From: Lacunisphaera sp.
GTDB lineage: Bacteria; Verrucomicrobiota; Verrucomicrobiia; Opitutales; Opitutaceae
Assembly (NCBI GenBank): GCA_029945445.1
Contig: JAQSCO010000009.1
Span: 124,001-188,000, forward strand
Reading direction: 5' to 3'
Length of the DNA stretch: 64,000 nt
In this document: piece after piece, positions 34,829 to 42,986 of the stretch
Layout: every line of letters starts with the position of its first letter
How positions within the stretch are numbered: the stretch's first letter is position 1
The notes under the pieces: generated by a model
Seen by the model: only the letters and a program-made list of their open reading frames with translations
Told to the model about the DNA's origin: nothing
Database searches by the model: none
Made by a program: the position numbers and the translations under genes

Positions 34829-35077
34829 TCATTCCGCGCGGGTGGATTCGAACGGCTCGAAGGCGGCGCTGCCGTCCTTGGCTTTCTTGAGTTTCTCGAT
34901 CTTCAGCTCGGCGTCCTTGAGGCGGGCCTCGCAGGCCTTGAGGAGCTTGGTGCCCTCCTCGTATTTGGCCAGCAGGTCGGCCAGCGGCACCTCGCCCGAT
35001 TCCATCGAGTCAACGATGGCTTCAAGCTTGGTCAGGGCCGTTTCGAAGCTGAGTTTGGCGGTCTTGTCTGAATCCAC
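34829..35077 (-). CDS. xseB: Exodeoxyribonuclease VII small subunit
   Basis: An 82-residue protein with LSFETALTKLEAIVDSMESGEVPLADLLAKYEEGTKLLKACEARL, the helical XseB signature (F-E-x-A-L-x-x-L-E-x-I-V and Y-E-x-G). The C-terminus has a lysine-rich tail and unconserved residues. It forms the small subunit of exonuclease VII with XseA. xseA is not in the window. It is transcribed leftward into dxs. The upstream gap 35,078-35,286 holds the stuttering repeat and the divergent M48 gene start. Confidence 0.93.
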   Translation of the reverse strand: MDSDKTAKLSFETALTKLEAIVDSMESGEVPLADLLAKYEEGTKLLKACEARLKDAELKIEKLKKAKDGSAAFEPFESTRAE

Positions 35078-35124
35078 GGGGCCAACATGCGCCCGGGGGG
35101 CGGGATTTCAATCAAACTTTGGCC

Positions 35125-35245
35125 GTTGAAACGGAGGGAAGAGCTTGCGGAAGCGCGAAAGAGCGGAAACGCGGAAAACACTGGAGCGGATTGCTTTCGC
35201 GTTTCCGGCCTCCCGCGCTTCCGCGATCTCTGGTTCCGGCTCTTC
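35125..35245. repeat. Stuttering inverted repeat between xseB and M48 gene
   Basis: The left arm (35,125-35,180) repeats a GCGGAAGCGCGAAAG / GCGGAAACGCGG word. The right arm (35,192-35,245) repeats the complement (GCGTTTCCGG, GCGCTTCCGC). The loop is about 11 bases. It lies in a divergent gap, 42 bases before the M48 start, unlike most other elements here, which touch a start codon. Confidence 0.75.
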
Positions 35246-35286
35246 TGGCTGGCGTAGGACTGTGAATCTGTTCTCCATTCCGCTCC

Positions 35287-36528
35287 ATGGCATGGTTTCC
35301 CCTGTTGGTCGTGGCGTTGATAATTCTGCGGCTGGTGGCGCAGCTGGCGCTCGAGGCCCTCAATCGCGCCGAGTCGCGGCGCAACGCTGCGGAGCGTCCG
35401 GCCGCGGTCGCCGAGGTCATGGACGAGCCGACCTACGCCAAGTCCGTGGACTACACGCAGGCAAAAAGCCGGTTCGCGTCGGTGGAATATGTCTACGACG
35501 TCACCATCCTGCTGGCCCTGCTTTTCAGCGGCGCGTTGCCGTGGCTGTGGCGGCACTTCGACGCGCTCGCGCCGGGCGCGGCGTGGAGCGGGGCGCTGTT
35601 CCTCGTGGTCACGATGATCCTGCTCGGCCTGCCGGGCCTGCCGCTGGCGTGGTGGTCGCAGTTCCGGCTCGAGGCGCGTTTCGGTTTCAACAAGAGCACG
35701 CTCGGCCTGTGGACCACCGACCAGGTGAAGTCCACGCTGCTGGGCCTCGCCATCGGTTTTCCGCTGGCGTGGGGGCTGCTCGCGCTCGTCGGCCGCGTCG
35801 GGCCGTGGTGGTGGGTGTGGGGCTTTGCGCTGCTGTTTGGCTTCCAGCTCCTGATGATGGTGCTCTACCCGAAGCTCATCCTGCCGCTTTTCAACCAGCT
35901 CACGCCGCTCCCCGACGGCGACGCACGCGCGCGACTGCTGGCGCTGGCCGACCGCACGGGTTTCCAGGCGAAGACGATCGAGGTGATGGACGGCAGCAAG
36001 CGCTCGGGCCACTCCAACGCCTTCTTCACGGGCTTCGGCCGCTTCCGCCGCATCGTGCTCTTCGACACGCTCATGGCGCAGCTGACGCAGGAGGAACTTG
36101 AGGCCGTGCTCGCGCACGAGATCGGCCACTACAAGTGTGGCCACATCCCGAAGGGACTCGCGCTCGTCGCGGTGCTGCAATTCGCCGCGTTCGGCATCGT
36201 GGCCTGGCTGGCCAACGCCCCGTGGTTCAACGCCACCTTCGGCCTGCCGTCGGGCGTGCTGGCGCCGACCTTCCTGCTCTTCGCGCTGCTCGGCGGGCTT
36301 GTGACGTTCTGGTTCACCTTCCTCGGCAACCGGCTGTCGCGAAAGAACGAATACGAGGCAGACGCCTTCGCCAAGCAGGCGATGAACTCCGCCGCCCCGA
36401 TCATCGGCGCGCTGCGCAAGCTCTCGCAGAAAAATCTGTCGAACCTCACGCCGCACCCGCTCTATAGCGCGGTGTATTACTCGCACCCGACGCTGGTGGA
36501 GCGCGAGCGGTCGGTGAACCAAGCCTGA
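35287..36528 (+). CDS. M48 family zinc metallopeptidase (Ste24-like)
   Basis: A 413-residue integral membrane protease with several helices before and after the active site. VLAHEIGHYKCGHI gives the H-E-x-x-H zinc motif (H277, E278, H281), and NEYEADAFAKQAM provides the third ligand Glu. N-terminal blocks such as YTQAKSRFASVEYVYDVTILL and RLEARFGFNKSTLGLWTTDQVK match the CAAX prenyl protease 1/Ste24 group. In bacteria it probably degrades misfolded membrane proteins or processes peptides. The start is ATG just after a stuttering repeat region. Confidence 0.94.
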   Translation: MAWFPLLVVALIILRLVAQLALEALNRAESRRNAAERPAAVAEVMDEPTYAKSVDYTQAKSRFASVEYVYDVTILLALLFSGALPWLWRHFDALAPGAAWSGALFLVVTMILLGLPGLPLAWWSQFRLEARFGFNKSTLGLWTTDQVKSTLLGLAIGFPLAWGLLALVGRVGPWWWVWGFALLFGFQLLMMVLYPKLILPLFNQLTPLPDGDARARLLALADRTGFQAKTIEVMDGSKRSGHSNAFFTGFGRFRRIVLFDTLMAQLTQEELEAVLAHEIGHYKCGHIPKGLALVAVLQFAAFGIVAWLANAPWFNATFGLPSGVLAPTFLLFALLGGLVTFWFTFLGNRLSRKNEYEADAFAKQAMNSAAPIIGALRKLSQKNLSNLTPHPLYSAVYYSHPTLVERERSVNQA

Positions 36529-36533
36529 GGTGT

Positions 36534-36650
36534 GCTCACGAAACACACGAAACGACACGAAATGAAGATCACGGAGGCATGTCATTCTGAGCGCAGCAAG
36601 GAATCCAGTTCTGGCTTTGATTCGTGTCGTTTCGTGTCCTTTCGTGGGCA
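36534..36650. repeat. Stuttering inverted repeat between M48 and EEP genes
   Basis: The left arm (36,534-36,562) repeats CACGAAAC three times. The right arm (36,621-36,650) repeats TTCGTGTC three times. The loop holds a second repeat, 36,579-36,607 (GTCATTCTGAGCGCAGCAAG core), a palindromic sequence whose spurious translation reads CHSERSKES. The element begins 6 bases after the M48 stop and extends into the 5' end of the next frame. Confidence 0.8.
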
Positions 36651-37536
36651 AACCGCCTTGGTTGGATTCCTTTTCTTCAGCTCGGTGGTCGCAGTCCACG
36701 CGCTCACCGTGGCCGCCTATAACGTCGAGAACTACACCATCGCCGACCGCATGGTGGACGGCTTCTACCGCGCGGCCTACCCGAAGCCTGAGAAAGAAAA
36801 GGCCGCGCTGCGGTCGGTCATCACCGGCCTCGCGCCCGACATCCTCGCGGTCGAGGAGATGGGGCCGCCGGCGTTCCTCGACGACTTCCGGCAGGAACTG
36901 AAGCAGGCCGGCCAGGATTTTCCCTTCACCGCCCTGCTCGAGGCGGTCGACCAGGACCGGCATGTCGCCGTGCTCTCCAAGATTCCGTTCAAGGAGGTGA
37001 AGCGGCACGCCGCGGTGCCCATCACCTATTTCGGCCGGAAGGAGAACGTGAAGCGTGGCGTGCTCGAGGTGGTCTTCGCGACGGCCGAGGGCGATTTCTC
37101 GGTCTTCGTCGTGCACCTGAAGAGCAAATACACCGAGCGCAAGGACGACCCCGAGTCGGCGTTGCAGCGCGCACTCGAAGCCGAGGCCGTGCGCGACCTC
37201 GTGCTGTCGCGCCATCCCGACCCGGCGAAGGCGAAGTTCATCATCTGCGGCGACTGGAACGACACGCGCGGCACGCGGCCGGTGAAGGCCATGCAGAAGC
37301 GCGGCGACACCGAGATCGGGGAGATCCTGCACGCCGCCGATTCGCGCGGCGAGACCTGGACGCACCACTACCGCAAGGAGGACAGCTACAGCCGCATCGA
37401 CTACCTGCTGGTTTCTCCCGCGCTGAAACCCTTCGTGGCCGGCGGCCAGGCGACGATCGGGGACGGCCCCGGCGTCGCCGACGCCAGCGACCACCGCCCG
37501 GTCTTCCTGTCGCTGAAGCTCAACCCGGTGAAGTGA
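36634..37536 (+). CDS. Endonuclease/exonuclease/phosphatase family protein (secreted)
   Basis: A protein of about 300 residues with LTVAAYNVENYTIADRM at the start of the mature fold. It also has DILAVEEMGPPAFLDDF, the FIICGDWNDTRGTRPVKAM metal site and DASDHRPVFLSLKL with the late catalytic His. These are EEP (DNase I/exonuclease III-like) signatures. The frame is open upstream to 36,532, but that part is the repeat (translating as CHSERSKES). The start given is an in-frame GTG at 36,634 that yields a signal peptide ending VAVHA; TTG 36,658 or GTG 36,532 are alternatives. It probably acts outside the cytoplasm on nucleic acids or phospholipids. Confidence 0.85.
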   Translation: MSFRGQTALVGFLFFSSVVAVHALTVAAYNVENYTIADRMVDGFYRAAYPKPEKEKAALRSVITGLAPDILAVEEMGPPAFLDDFRQELKQAGQDFPFTALLEAVDQDRHVAVLSKIPFKEVKRHAAVPITYFGRKENVKRGVLEVVFATAEGDFSVFVVHLKSKYTERKDDPESALQRALEAEAVRDLVLSRHPDPAKAKFIICGDWNDTRGTRPVKAMQKRGDTEIGEILHAADSRGETWTHHYRKEDSYSRIDYLLVSPALKPFVAGGQATIGDGPGVADASDHRPVFLSLKLNPVK

Positions 37537-37683
37537 CCGGGAACTTTGATTCTAATCGCGCCAGGGCAGAAGTGGTCGTCGCCGGTTTCCCGCTCGGCGA
37601 CTGGACTTCGACAAGGCTACGGCGCGCAAGCCGGCGTCGGGGTGAAATCAGAACAGAAGCCAGGCCGAGTATCTTGCCGTTTC

Positions 37684-38601
37684 TTACTTCGCCGTGACCG
37701 TCACGGACACCGAGCTCTCGCCCGCGCTGCTGCGGAAGAAGAGGGAGCCGGCGCCGGGTTTGCCGCCCTGGATCGGGATCGTGACGCTCATTGAGCCGGC
37801 GGGCACCATCACCTCGGGCATGATGACGCTCTGGGCGATGTCGGTGGTGACGTCGATCAGCATGCCGCCGGCGGGGGCGGGCTGCGGGATCGTGAAAGTC
37901 AGCGCCTGCTGCTCACCGGTGCGGAGCACGACGGCGGCGGGCGTCACCTGAAAGCTGATGGCGTCGACGCGGAACGAGCCGACGTCGAGCGACCCGGCGG
38001 GGCCGTTGACCGTGAGCTTGTAGCTCTGGCCCGGGGCGACCGGCGGGACGAAGAAGCTGAGCGAACTCGGCGACTCGAAGACGGTGCGGGTGGGGGTGGC
38101 GCTGAAGTAGACGATGTCGGCCGTGCTGAAGCCGGCGCCGAGGACGCTGACGCGCGAGCCGACCGGGGCGCGCGTGGCCTCGGAGCGGATGACGTAGCGG
38201 CCGGCGATCTTCATCGTCTGCAGCTCCGAGTAGACCTCGGTGGTGCGGCCGTCGGTCTGGCCCTCGATCCGGTAGTTGCAGATGAAGTAGTAGGAAGCGC
38301 GGTCGCGGCCGGCGGGCAGCTGGTAGTCGAACTCCCAGATGTCGCCGTTCACGTTGCTCTTGGACATCGGGTAGCTGCGGCCGTCGATGATGATGCGCGG
38401 CGTGATGCTGGCGGTCTCGACCCGGCCGGATTCCGGGTGGAAGCTCGCCGTGATCGTGTAGATCTGCGAAGGATTCTGCGGGACGGTGTCCGGCGTCAGG
38501 TTCGTGATCGTGAAATTGCAGCCGGCGAGCAGCAGCATGGCGGCCGCGGCGAAGATCGCCGGGAAAATTCTGCTCGCGTGAAGGAAGGGAGTCTTATGCA
38601 T
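37684..38601 (-). CDS. Lipoprotein with IPT/TIG-like domain, function unknown
   Basis: A 305-residue protein with a signal peptide and lipobox LLLAGC (lipidated Cys28). Two immunoglobulin-like regions follow. One (VIRSEATRAPVGSRVSVLGAGFSTADIVYFSATPT) resembles IPT/TIG domains, and the last part is a calx-like beta region (VTPAAVVLRTGEQQALTFTI). It should sit on the outer or inner membrane facing the periplasm. No enzyme motif is present. It is flanked by convergent and divergent genes, so it is probably a single-gene unit. The gap at 37,537-37,683 holds a GC-rich palindrome (GTCGCCG / CGGCGAC, 37,578-37,601) and no gene. Confidence 0.85.
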   Translation of the reverse strand: MHKTPFLHASRIFPAIFAAAAMLLLAGCNFTITNLTPDTVPQNPSQIYTITASFHPESGRVETASITPRIIIDGRSYPMSKSNVNGDIWEFDYQLPAGRDRASYYFICNYRIEGQTDGRTTEVYSELQTMKIAGRYVIRSEATRAPVGSRVSVLGAGFSTADIVYFSATPTRTVFESPSSLSFFVPPVAPGQSYKLTVNGPAGSLDVGSFRVDAISFQVTPAAVVLRTGEQQALTFTIPQPAPAGGMLIDVTTDIAQSVIMPEVMVPAGSMSVTIPIQGGKPGAGSLFFRSSAGESSVSVTVTAK

Positions 38602-38666
38602 TTGGGTTTGTGGACCGCTTCCGGCCGCGTAGGCCGTTGGCAGATCGTAAATTGACTCGTTTCATA

Positions 38667-39878
38667 ATGGCCGGATTCCCCTCAGGGCAAGAAAAAGCGC
38701 AGGAGATGCCAGTGACGCCGCCCGCGTCGCCGCTGGGCGTCTATGTCCATGTGCCGTTCTGCGCGACCACCTGCGATTTCTGCGCGTTCTACCAAACGGT
38801 CCCCAAGGGCGACGCTGTGAGGCAGTATCTCGATGGAGTGGAGTCGGAAGCAGGCCTCGTCAGCTGGGACGGGCGCCCGGTGGCGACCGCGTTCTGGGGT
38901 GGCGGCACGCCGGGGCTGCTCAAGGCCGCGGAGATCGAGCGCCTCGGCCGCACGATGCTGCTCTATTGCGGCGGGCAGCCGGCCGAGTGGTCGGTCGAGC
39001 TGGCGCCCGCGACTGTCACCGACGAGCGGCTGGCGGTGTTGAAGCAGCTCGGTGTGACCCGCATCTCGATGGGCGTGCAGAGCTTTAATGAGCCCTTGCT
39101 CGACGCGCTCGGCCGGCAGCACACTTCCCACCAGGTCTACCGCGCCTACGACCTGATCCGCGCGCAGGGCTTTGCCAGCGTGAACATTGACCTGATGTTC
39201 GCCCTGCCCGGGCAGACCGAGGCACAATGGCGGGCGGACCTTGACGAGGCGATGCGCCTGGCGCCCGACCACCTCTCGACCTACTGCCTGACCTTCGAGG
39301 AGGACACGGCGCTGTGGGTGAAGCTCTCGCAGGGCAAGGTGAAGCTCGACGCGGACAAGGAGGCGGTTTTCTATCAGCGCACCTGGGACTATCTCCGCGC
39401 GGCGGGTTTCGCGCAGTATGAGGTCTCGAATTACACGCGTCCCGGCCACGCCTGCCGGCACAACCTCAATACCTGGCACATGCACGAATGGGTCGGGCTC
39501 GGGCCCTCGGCCGCGTCGCAGCACGCCGGCTGGCGCAGCAGCAACCCGGCCGATCTCGGGCTGTGGCTGGCGGATGTCGCCGCCGGGCGCCGCGCCACGA
39601 CCGACCGCACGCCGCTGACCAACGACTTGCTCGCGTCCGACGCCGTCATCTTCGGCCTGCGCATGAACGACGGCGTGTCGCTCCCGCGGCTGCGCAAGCG
39701 CTTCCCGACGCCTCACTGGAAGGGTTTGGAGGAACTGCTGCCGAAGCTCCTGTTCGGCGGATTGCTGACCGCGACGATCGAGGGCCGCATCAGCCTGACC
39801 GACCGCGGCCGGTTGGTGGCGGACGCGATCGGCGCGGAAATCCTTGAGGCTTTCGAATCCGCGGTAAAGGTGGAGTGA
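38667..39878 (+). CDS. hemW: HemW-like radical SAM heme chaperone
   Basis: A 403-residue protein with the radical-SAM cluster C32-x3-C36-x2-C39 in VHVPFCATTCDFCAF, followed by AFWGGGTPGLL. ISMGVQSFNEPLLDALGR and QYEVSNYTRPGHACRHN are HemW hallmarks. HemW is a heme-binding chaperone related to HemN but lacking coproporphyrinogen oxidase activity. ATG at 38,667 is used. ATG 38,706 has an AGGAG touching it, too close for a normal site, and the frame is open to a GTG at 38,610. The next lipoprotein starts 1 base after its stop. Confidence 0.92.
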   Translation: MAGFPSGQEKAQEMPVTPPASPLGVYVHVPFCATTCDFCAFYQTVPKGDAVRQYLDGVESEAGLVSWDGRPVATAFWGGGTPGLLKAAEIERLGRTMLLYCGGQPAEWSVELAPATVTDERLAVLKQLGVTRISMGVQSFNEPLLDALGRQHTSHQVYRAYDLIRAQGFASVNIDLMFALPGQTEAQWRADLDEAMRLAPDHLSTYCLTFEEDTALWVKLSQGKVKLDADKEAVFYQRTWDYLRAAGFAQYEVSNYTRPGHACRHNLNTWHMHEWVGLGPSAASQHAGWRSSNPADLGLWLADVAAGRRATTDRTPLTNDLLASDAVIFGLRMNDGVSLPRLRKRFPTPHWKGLEELLPKLLFGGLLTATIEGRISLTDRGRLVADAIGAEILEAFESAVKVE

Positions 39879-39879
39879 C

Positions 39880-40365
39880 ATGATCCGCTCCTTCCTGCCT
39901 GTCGTCCTGCTCGCCGCCCTGTTCTCCGCCGGGTGCCACTCGGCCCGGGTGGATCCGCTGACCGAGCCGCTGGTCGCACGTTTCTACCTCGAGTCCCGGC
40001 CGGGCGAGGCCGGCCTCTCGGTGCGGCTGCCGATCAGCAACGTCCAGATCACCGTCAACCCCAAGCCCGTGTTCGTCGAGACCGACATCGTGGACGCCGA
40101 CCTCATCCGCGTGAAGCTCGGCTGGTGCATGATGGTGAAGTTCACGCCCGCGGCCGGCCGCGACCTCTACCGGCTGTCCGCGGCCAGCATGGGCCGGCGC
40201 CTAGTCCTGTCGCTCAACGACAACGCGGCCGGTGCCCGGCGCATCGACGAGGTCATGGGGCAGGGGGGCTTGCTGACCTTTGTCGAGGTGGATGATGTCA
40301 ACCTGCCGCCGCTCGTGGAGCGGCTGAAGCGCACCTCGGCCGACATCGCCAAGCGGAATCACTGA
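39880..40365 (+). CDS. Lipoprotein with SecD P1-like domain
   Basis: A 161-residue protein with lipobox LFSAGC (Cys19). The core reads VKFTPAAGRDLYRLSAASMGRRLVLSLNDNAAGARRIDEVMGQGGLL. This resembles the first periplasmic domain of SecD/SecF (F-x-x-x-x-G-x-x-x-x-x-L-T-x-x-x-x-G-x-x-L-A-I-x-L-D-G) without the membrane helices. It may be a stand-alone relative acting at the outer face of the inner or outer membrane; no function is established. It is tightly spaced after hemW and 5 bases before the M23 peptidase gene. Confidence 0.75.
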   Translation: MIRSFLPVVLLAALFSAGCHSARVDPLTEPLVARFYLESRPGEAGLSVRLPISNVQITVNPKPVFVETDIVDADLIRVKLGWCMMVKFTPAAGRDLYRLSAASMGRRLVLSLNDNAAGARRIDEVMGQGGLLTFVEVDDVNLPPLVERLKRTSADIAKRNH

Positions 40366-40370
40366 GCGTC

Positions 40371-41384
40371 GTGCAACTGGTCAGAGGTGCCATCTTCAGC
40401 CTGTGCCTCACGGGCTTCGCCTCCGCCCAGCGGATCGAGTTCAGCTGGCCGACGCCCAACCGCGCGTGGGAGCAGGGCAAGTCCTTCGAGGCCTGGGTGC
40501 AGCCGACCGTATCGGGCGATCCCGAGTCGGGGCTGTTCGGCTGCGTGCGCAGCGGCGGCACGCAATTCCACGAAGGCCTCGACATCCGCGCGGTCTCAAG
40601 GGACTCCCGCGGCGAGCCGGCCGACAAGATCACCGCGGCCATGGAAGGCGTCGTGCGCCACGTGAACAGTTCCCCGGGCAACAGCAACTACGGCCGCTAC
40701 ATCGTGCTCGAGCATCCCGGTGTCGAGCCGGCGGTCTACACGCTCTACGCGCACCTCGCGAAAATCGAGCCGGGCATCGCGCCGGGTGTGACCGTGACGC
40801 GCGGGCAAGTCATCGGCCTGATGGGTCGCAGCGAGGGCAGCAGCGCCATTCCGAAGGACCGCGCGCACATGCATTTCGAGATCGGGCTGGTGCTGACGAA
40901 GGATTTTTCGTCGTGGTATCAGTGGAAGAAATTCGGCAGCCCCAACGAGCACGGCCCCTGGAACGGCATGAACCTGCTGGGCATCGACGCGAATGACTTC
41001 CTGCGCGAATGGCGGCAGCGCAAGGTGGACAACTTCCAGCAATACTTCGACCGCATGCGCAGCGTCGTGAAGGTGCGCGTCGCGACGAGCCACGTGCCGG
41101 ATTTCATCACCCGTTACCCCGCGCTCCTGCGCACGCCGAGGCCCGCCGGCCTCGTGGCGGGGTGGGAGATCGAGTGCAACTCGACCGGCCTGCCGTTCGC
41201 GTGGACCCCGCTCAGCCCGACCGACGTCATGGGCATGCGCCCAAACTCGGCGCAGATCGTCTCGGCGGACGCCGCCATTCTTCGCGCCTACCGCTGCAAG
41301 TCCCTCGCCAAGCCGCGCGGCTCCGGCTCCGTGCCCGGCAGCGACCTCACGACGATGCTGCAGCAGGTGTTCGGGCTGCGGTAG
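40371..41384 (+). CDS. M23 family metallopeptidase (LytM-like), secreted
   Basis: A 337-residue protein starting GTG (MQLVRGAIFSLCLTGFASAQ) with a short signal peptide. The zinc site is complete: H67 and D71 in FHEGLDIRA, with H128 (YAHL) and H166-x-H168 (HMHFEIG). The fold continues with GVTVTRGQVIGLMGRSEG. Such LytM-type enzymes cleave peptidoglycan cross-links, or act as inactive activators of amidases when residues are lost, which is not the case here. The second half (~200-337) has no recognised domain. It ends before a hairpin at 41,401. Confidence 0.88.
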   Translation: MQLVRGAIFSLCLTGFASAQRIEFSWPTPNRAWEQGKSFEAWVQPTVSGDPESGLFGCVRSGGTQFHEGLDIRAVSRDSRGEPADKITAAMEGVVRHVNSSPGNSNYGRYIVLEHPGVEPAVYTLYAHLAKIEPGIAPGVTVTRGQVIGLMGRSEGSSAIPKDRAHMHFEIGLVLTKDFSSWYQWKKFGSPNEHGPWNGMNLLGIDANDFLREWRQRKVDNFQQYFDRMRSVVKVRVATSHVPDFITRYPALLRTPRPAGLVAGWEIECNSTGLPFAWTPLSPTDVMGMRPNSAQIVSADAAILRAYRCKSLAKPRGSGSVPGSDLTTMLQQVFGLR

Positions 41385-41400
41385 GGCCCAATCGGTGGAA

Positions 41401-41430
41401 GGCCCGCGTCCCGGCGGGCCGGTTTCGTTT
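41401..41430 (+). terminator. Possible terminator after M23 peptidase gene
   Basis: A perfect 7-bp stem GGCCCGC / GCGGGCC with a 6-base loop is followed by GGTTTCGTTT. It lies 17 bases after the stop codon. The T-tract is interrupted, so the call is moderate. Confidence 0.5.
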
Positions 41431-41478
41431 CTCCCGGATGGGCCGCCCGGCCAATCGCCGGCGCGGCGCCCGTCGGTC

Positions 41479-41547
41479 CAATGTCAACTAATAGTATACT
41501 ACACGCCCGGCGCCGCCCGATCTTTAGTATACTATTAGTTGACATTG
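41479..41547. repeat. AT-rich palindromic element, copy 1
   Basis: Inverted arms share TGTCAACTAATAGTATACTA, perfect over 23 bp here (41,479-41,501 and 41,525-41,547), around a 23-base GC-rich spacer. Each arm contains the small palindrome AGTATACT. It lies between the convergent M23 and membrane-protein genes. A second copy with identical core arms and an unrelated spacer is at 57,526-57,591. Confidence 0.95.
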
Positions 41548-41583
41548 CCTTGGCGGCCAGCGCGCCTCGCCTGGCCCGGCTTG

Positions 41584-41964
41584 TCACTCCCGCAGCCAGC
41601 GAAGATAGAGCGCGGCCAGACCGAGGTCCGTCAGCGCCAGCGCGCTGGCTTGGACGGGGAAGCGGCCGGACGCGACGCCGCCGAGAACCAGGAGGCCGAA
41701 GGTGATCTTGCACGCGGCGCCCACGGCGAGCGTCGGGCGGTTCAGTTTTCCCGCCAGCGCCATGGCGAGGTAGCCGAGGCCGAGGATGAGGATCCAACTC
41801 GCCACCAACCAGAGGTAGAACGCCGGGGCCTCGGGCAAGCCGAAGAGCGTGCGCAACGGCGCGAGGGGCGGGAGAAAGAAAAGCATGCCCGTGACGTTGA
41901 TCAGGAAACTGGCCCACAACAGCCGCGTCTGGCCGGGGCGGAGCGGTTGCAGGGTGATGGACAT
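41584..41964 (-). CDS. Uncharacterised four-helix membrane protein
   Basis: A 126-residue hydrophobic protein with four predicted membrane segments (around 15-35, 47-70, 78-97 and 100-120) and a basic C-terminal end, YLRWLRE. No signal peptide or catalytic motif is visible and no family is recognised. It is transcribed leftward in the same direction as the TPR and Fur-like genes upstream, 13 bases after the TPR gene stop, so it may be the third gene of that small unit. Confidence 0.7.
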   Translation of the reverse strand: MSITLQPLRPGQTRLLWASFLINVTGMLFFLPPLAPLRTLFGLPEAPAFYLWLVASWILILGLGYLAMALAGKLNRPTLAVGAACKITFGLLVLGGVASGRFPVQASALALTDLGLAALYLRWLRE

Positions 41965-41977
41965 GGCCGGCTTGCGC

Positions 41978-42352
41978 TCAGCTCTGTGGCTTCAGGTGCC
42001 GGAGGAGCTTCAGGAACTCGGGATCGTTCTTGAGGATCTCGAGGTCGGGGTCCTGCTGCATCCAGTCGAGGTCGTCGTAGCCCAGCGAGAGCGCCTTGCG
42101 GAGCGAGCGGAGGGCGTCGGGGCGCTTGCGGCACAGCGCGAGGCTGCAGGCCAGGTTGTAGTGCGCCGTGGGATTCTTGGGGTCGAGGCGCACGAGCTTG
42201 CGGTCCATTTTCAGCCCGTCGGCGATGCGGCCGACCTTGGTGTAGAGCCCGCCGAGCAGGCCGACGACGTCCACATAGTCGGGGCAGCGGCGGTGGACCG
42301 CCTCGAAAAACTCGATTTCAAATTGGGGATCGGGCTTGGACGTCTTGGCCAT
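41978..42352 (-). CDS. Tetratricopeptide repeat protein
   Basis: A 124-residue helical protein, MAKTSKPDPQFEIEFFEAVHRRCPDYVDVV. Two or so TPR-like units run from about residue 25 to 90 (GLYTKVGRIADGLKMDRKLVRLDPKNPTAHYNLACSLAL, with the usual A-x-x-x-x-P spacing). A short C-terminal helix follows (DLEILKNDPEFLKLLRHL). It is likely a small protein-protein adaptor. It starts 2 bases after the Fur-like gene ends, so the two are co-expressed. ATG at 42,352 was chosen over a longer frame running back through the Fur gene. Confidence 0.85.
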   Translation of the reverse strand: MAKTSKPDPQFEIEFFEAVHRRCPDYVDVVGLLGGLYTKVGRIADGLKMDRKLVRLDPKNPTAHYNLACSLALCRKRPDALRSLRKALSLGYDDLDWMQQDPDLEILKNDPEFLKLLRHLKPQS

Positions 42353-42354
42353 GG

Positions 42355-42822
42355 CTACTTCTTCAGGCGGTTCGGGCAGCGGCCGGCGGAACGGAAGGCG
42401 ATGCACTGGGCGCTGACCTGCAGGCGCTGGGAGACGGGCTTGAGGCCGAGCTTGAGCGAGACGGTGCTGCCATACCATTCCATGAACGGGGCGCTGATTT
42501 CGAAAATCTTGTCGCAGTCCACGCAGACGACCTGCGCGACCTGGGTGCCGCCGGTGCCGGCGGGCATGTAGAATTTCTCGCCGGAGCCGATGTCCACCTC
42601 GCGCAGGATGTTGCTCCCGGTCATCAGCGGCAGCGTGCGGTAGACCGTGGCTCGCGACACGGAATCGTCGATGGCGCGGGCCCGGGTGAGCAGCTGCTCG
42701 GCGGTGAAATGCTCCTTCTGGGCGAAGGCCGCGTCGAAAATCGCCAGGCGCTGGTTGGTCACGCGCAGGCCTTGCTGGGCCAGATAGGCTTGGAACTTTT
42801 CGCGGGCGGTGTCGACACTCAC
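42355..42822 (-). CDS. Fur-family transcriptional regulator, atypical metal site
   Basis: A 155-residue protein with the Fur winged-helix core [32 protein letters not shown] and [32 protein letters not shown] gives one C-x2-C pair (C100, C103). The usual histidine-rich metal site just before it (H-H-H-H/H-x-H) is replaced by a His-free stretch (GTGGTQVAQ). The second cysteine pair is spaced C-x8-C near the end. The only His is H38. It may sense something other than iron or zinc, or use a structural zinc only. It diverges from priA and leads a short operon. Confidence 0.88.
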   Translation of the reverse strand: MSVDTAREKFQAYLAQQGLRVTNQRLAIFDAAFAQKEHFTAEQLLTRARAIDDSVSRATVYRTLPLMTGSNILREVDIGSGEKFYMPAGTGGTQVAQVVCVDCDKIFEISAPFMEWYGSTVSLKLGLKPVSQRLQVSAQCIAFRSAGRCPNRLKK

Positions 42823-42986
42823 TGAGAGGAATGTCGGCGCGGGGGCCGCGGGCTGTCAAAATGAAACTGGTGCCATGGGCATGGAGGGCCCAACTCCCGC
42901 TGGGCCGCGGCGCAACAGGAGCTGAGCCCTCCCGCCTGAGTCGGAAACACGTTGCCACGCCGCGGGGCCCGTTCTCTCTTGGGCAG

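Noticed and set aside
35032-37494. An 820-codon frame on the - strand across the M48 and EEP genes
   Set aside because: It is antisense to two well-supported genes and shows only charged low-complexity sequence.
37578-37601. Mobile element in the gap after the EEP gene
   Set aside because: Only one short GC-rich palindrome is present, with no second copy in the window.
41479-41547. Bidirectional transcription terminator
   Set aside because: The arms are AT-rich with no flanking T-tract, and the identical arms in a distant second copy suggest another role.
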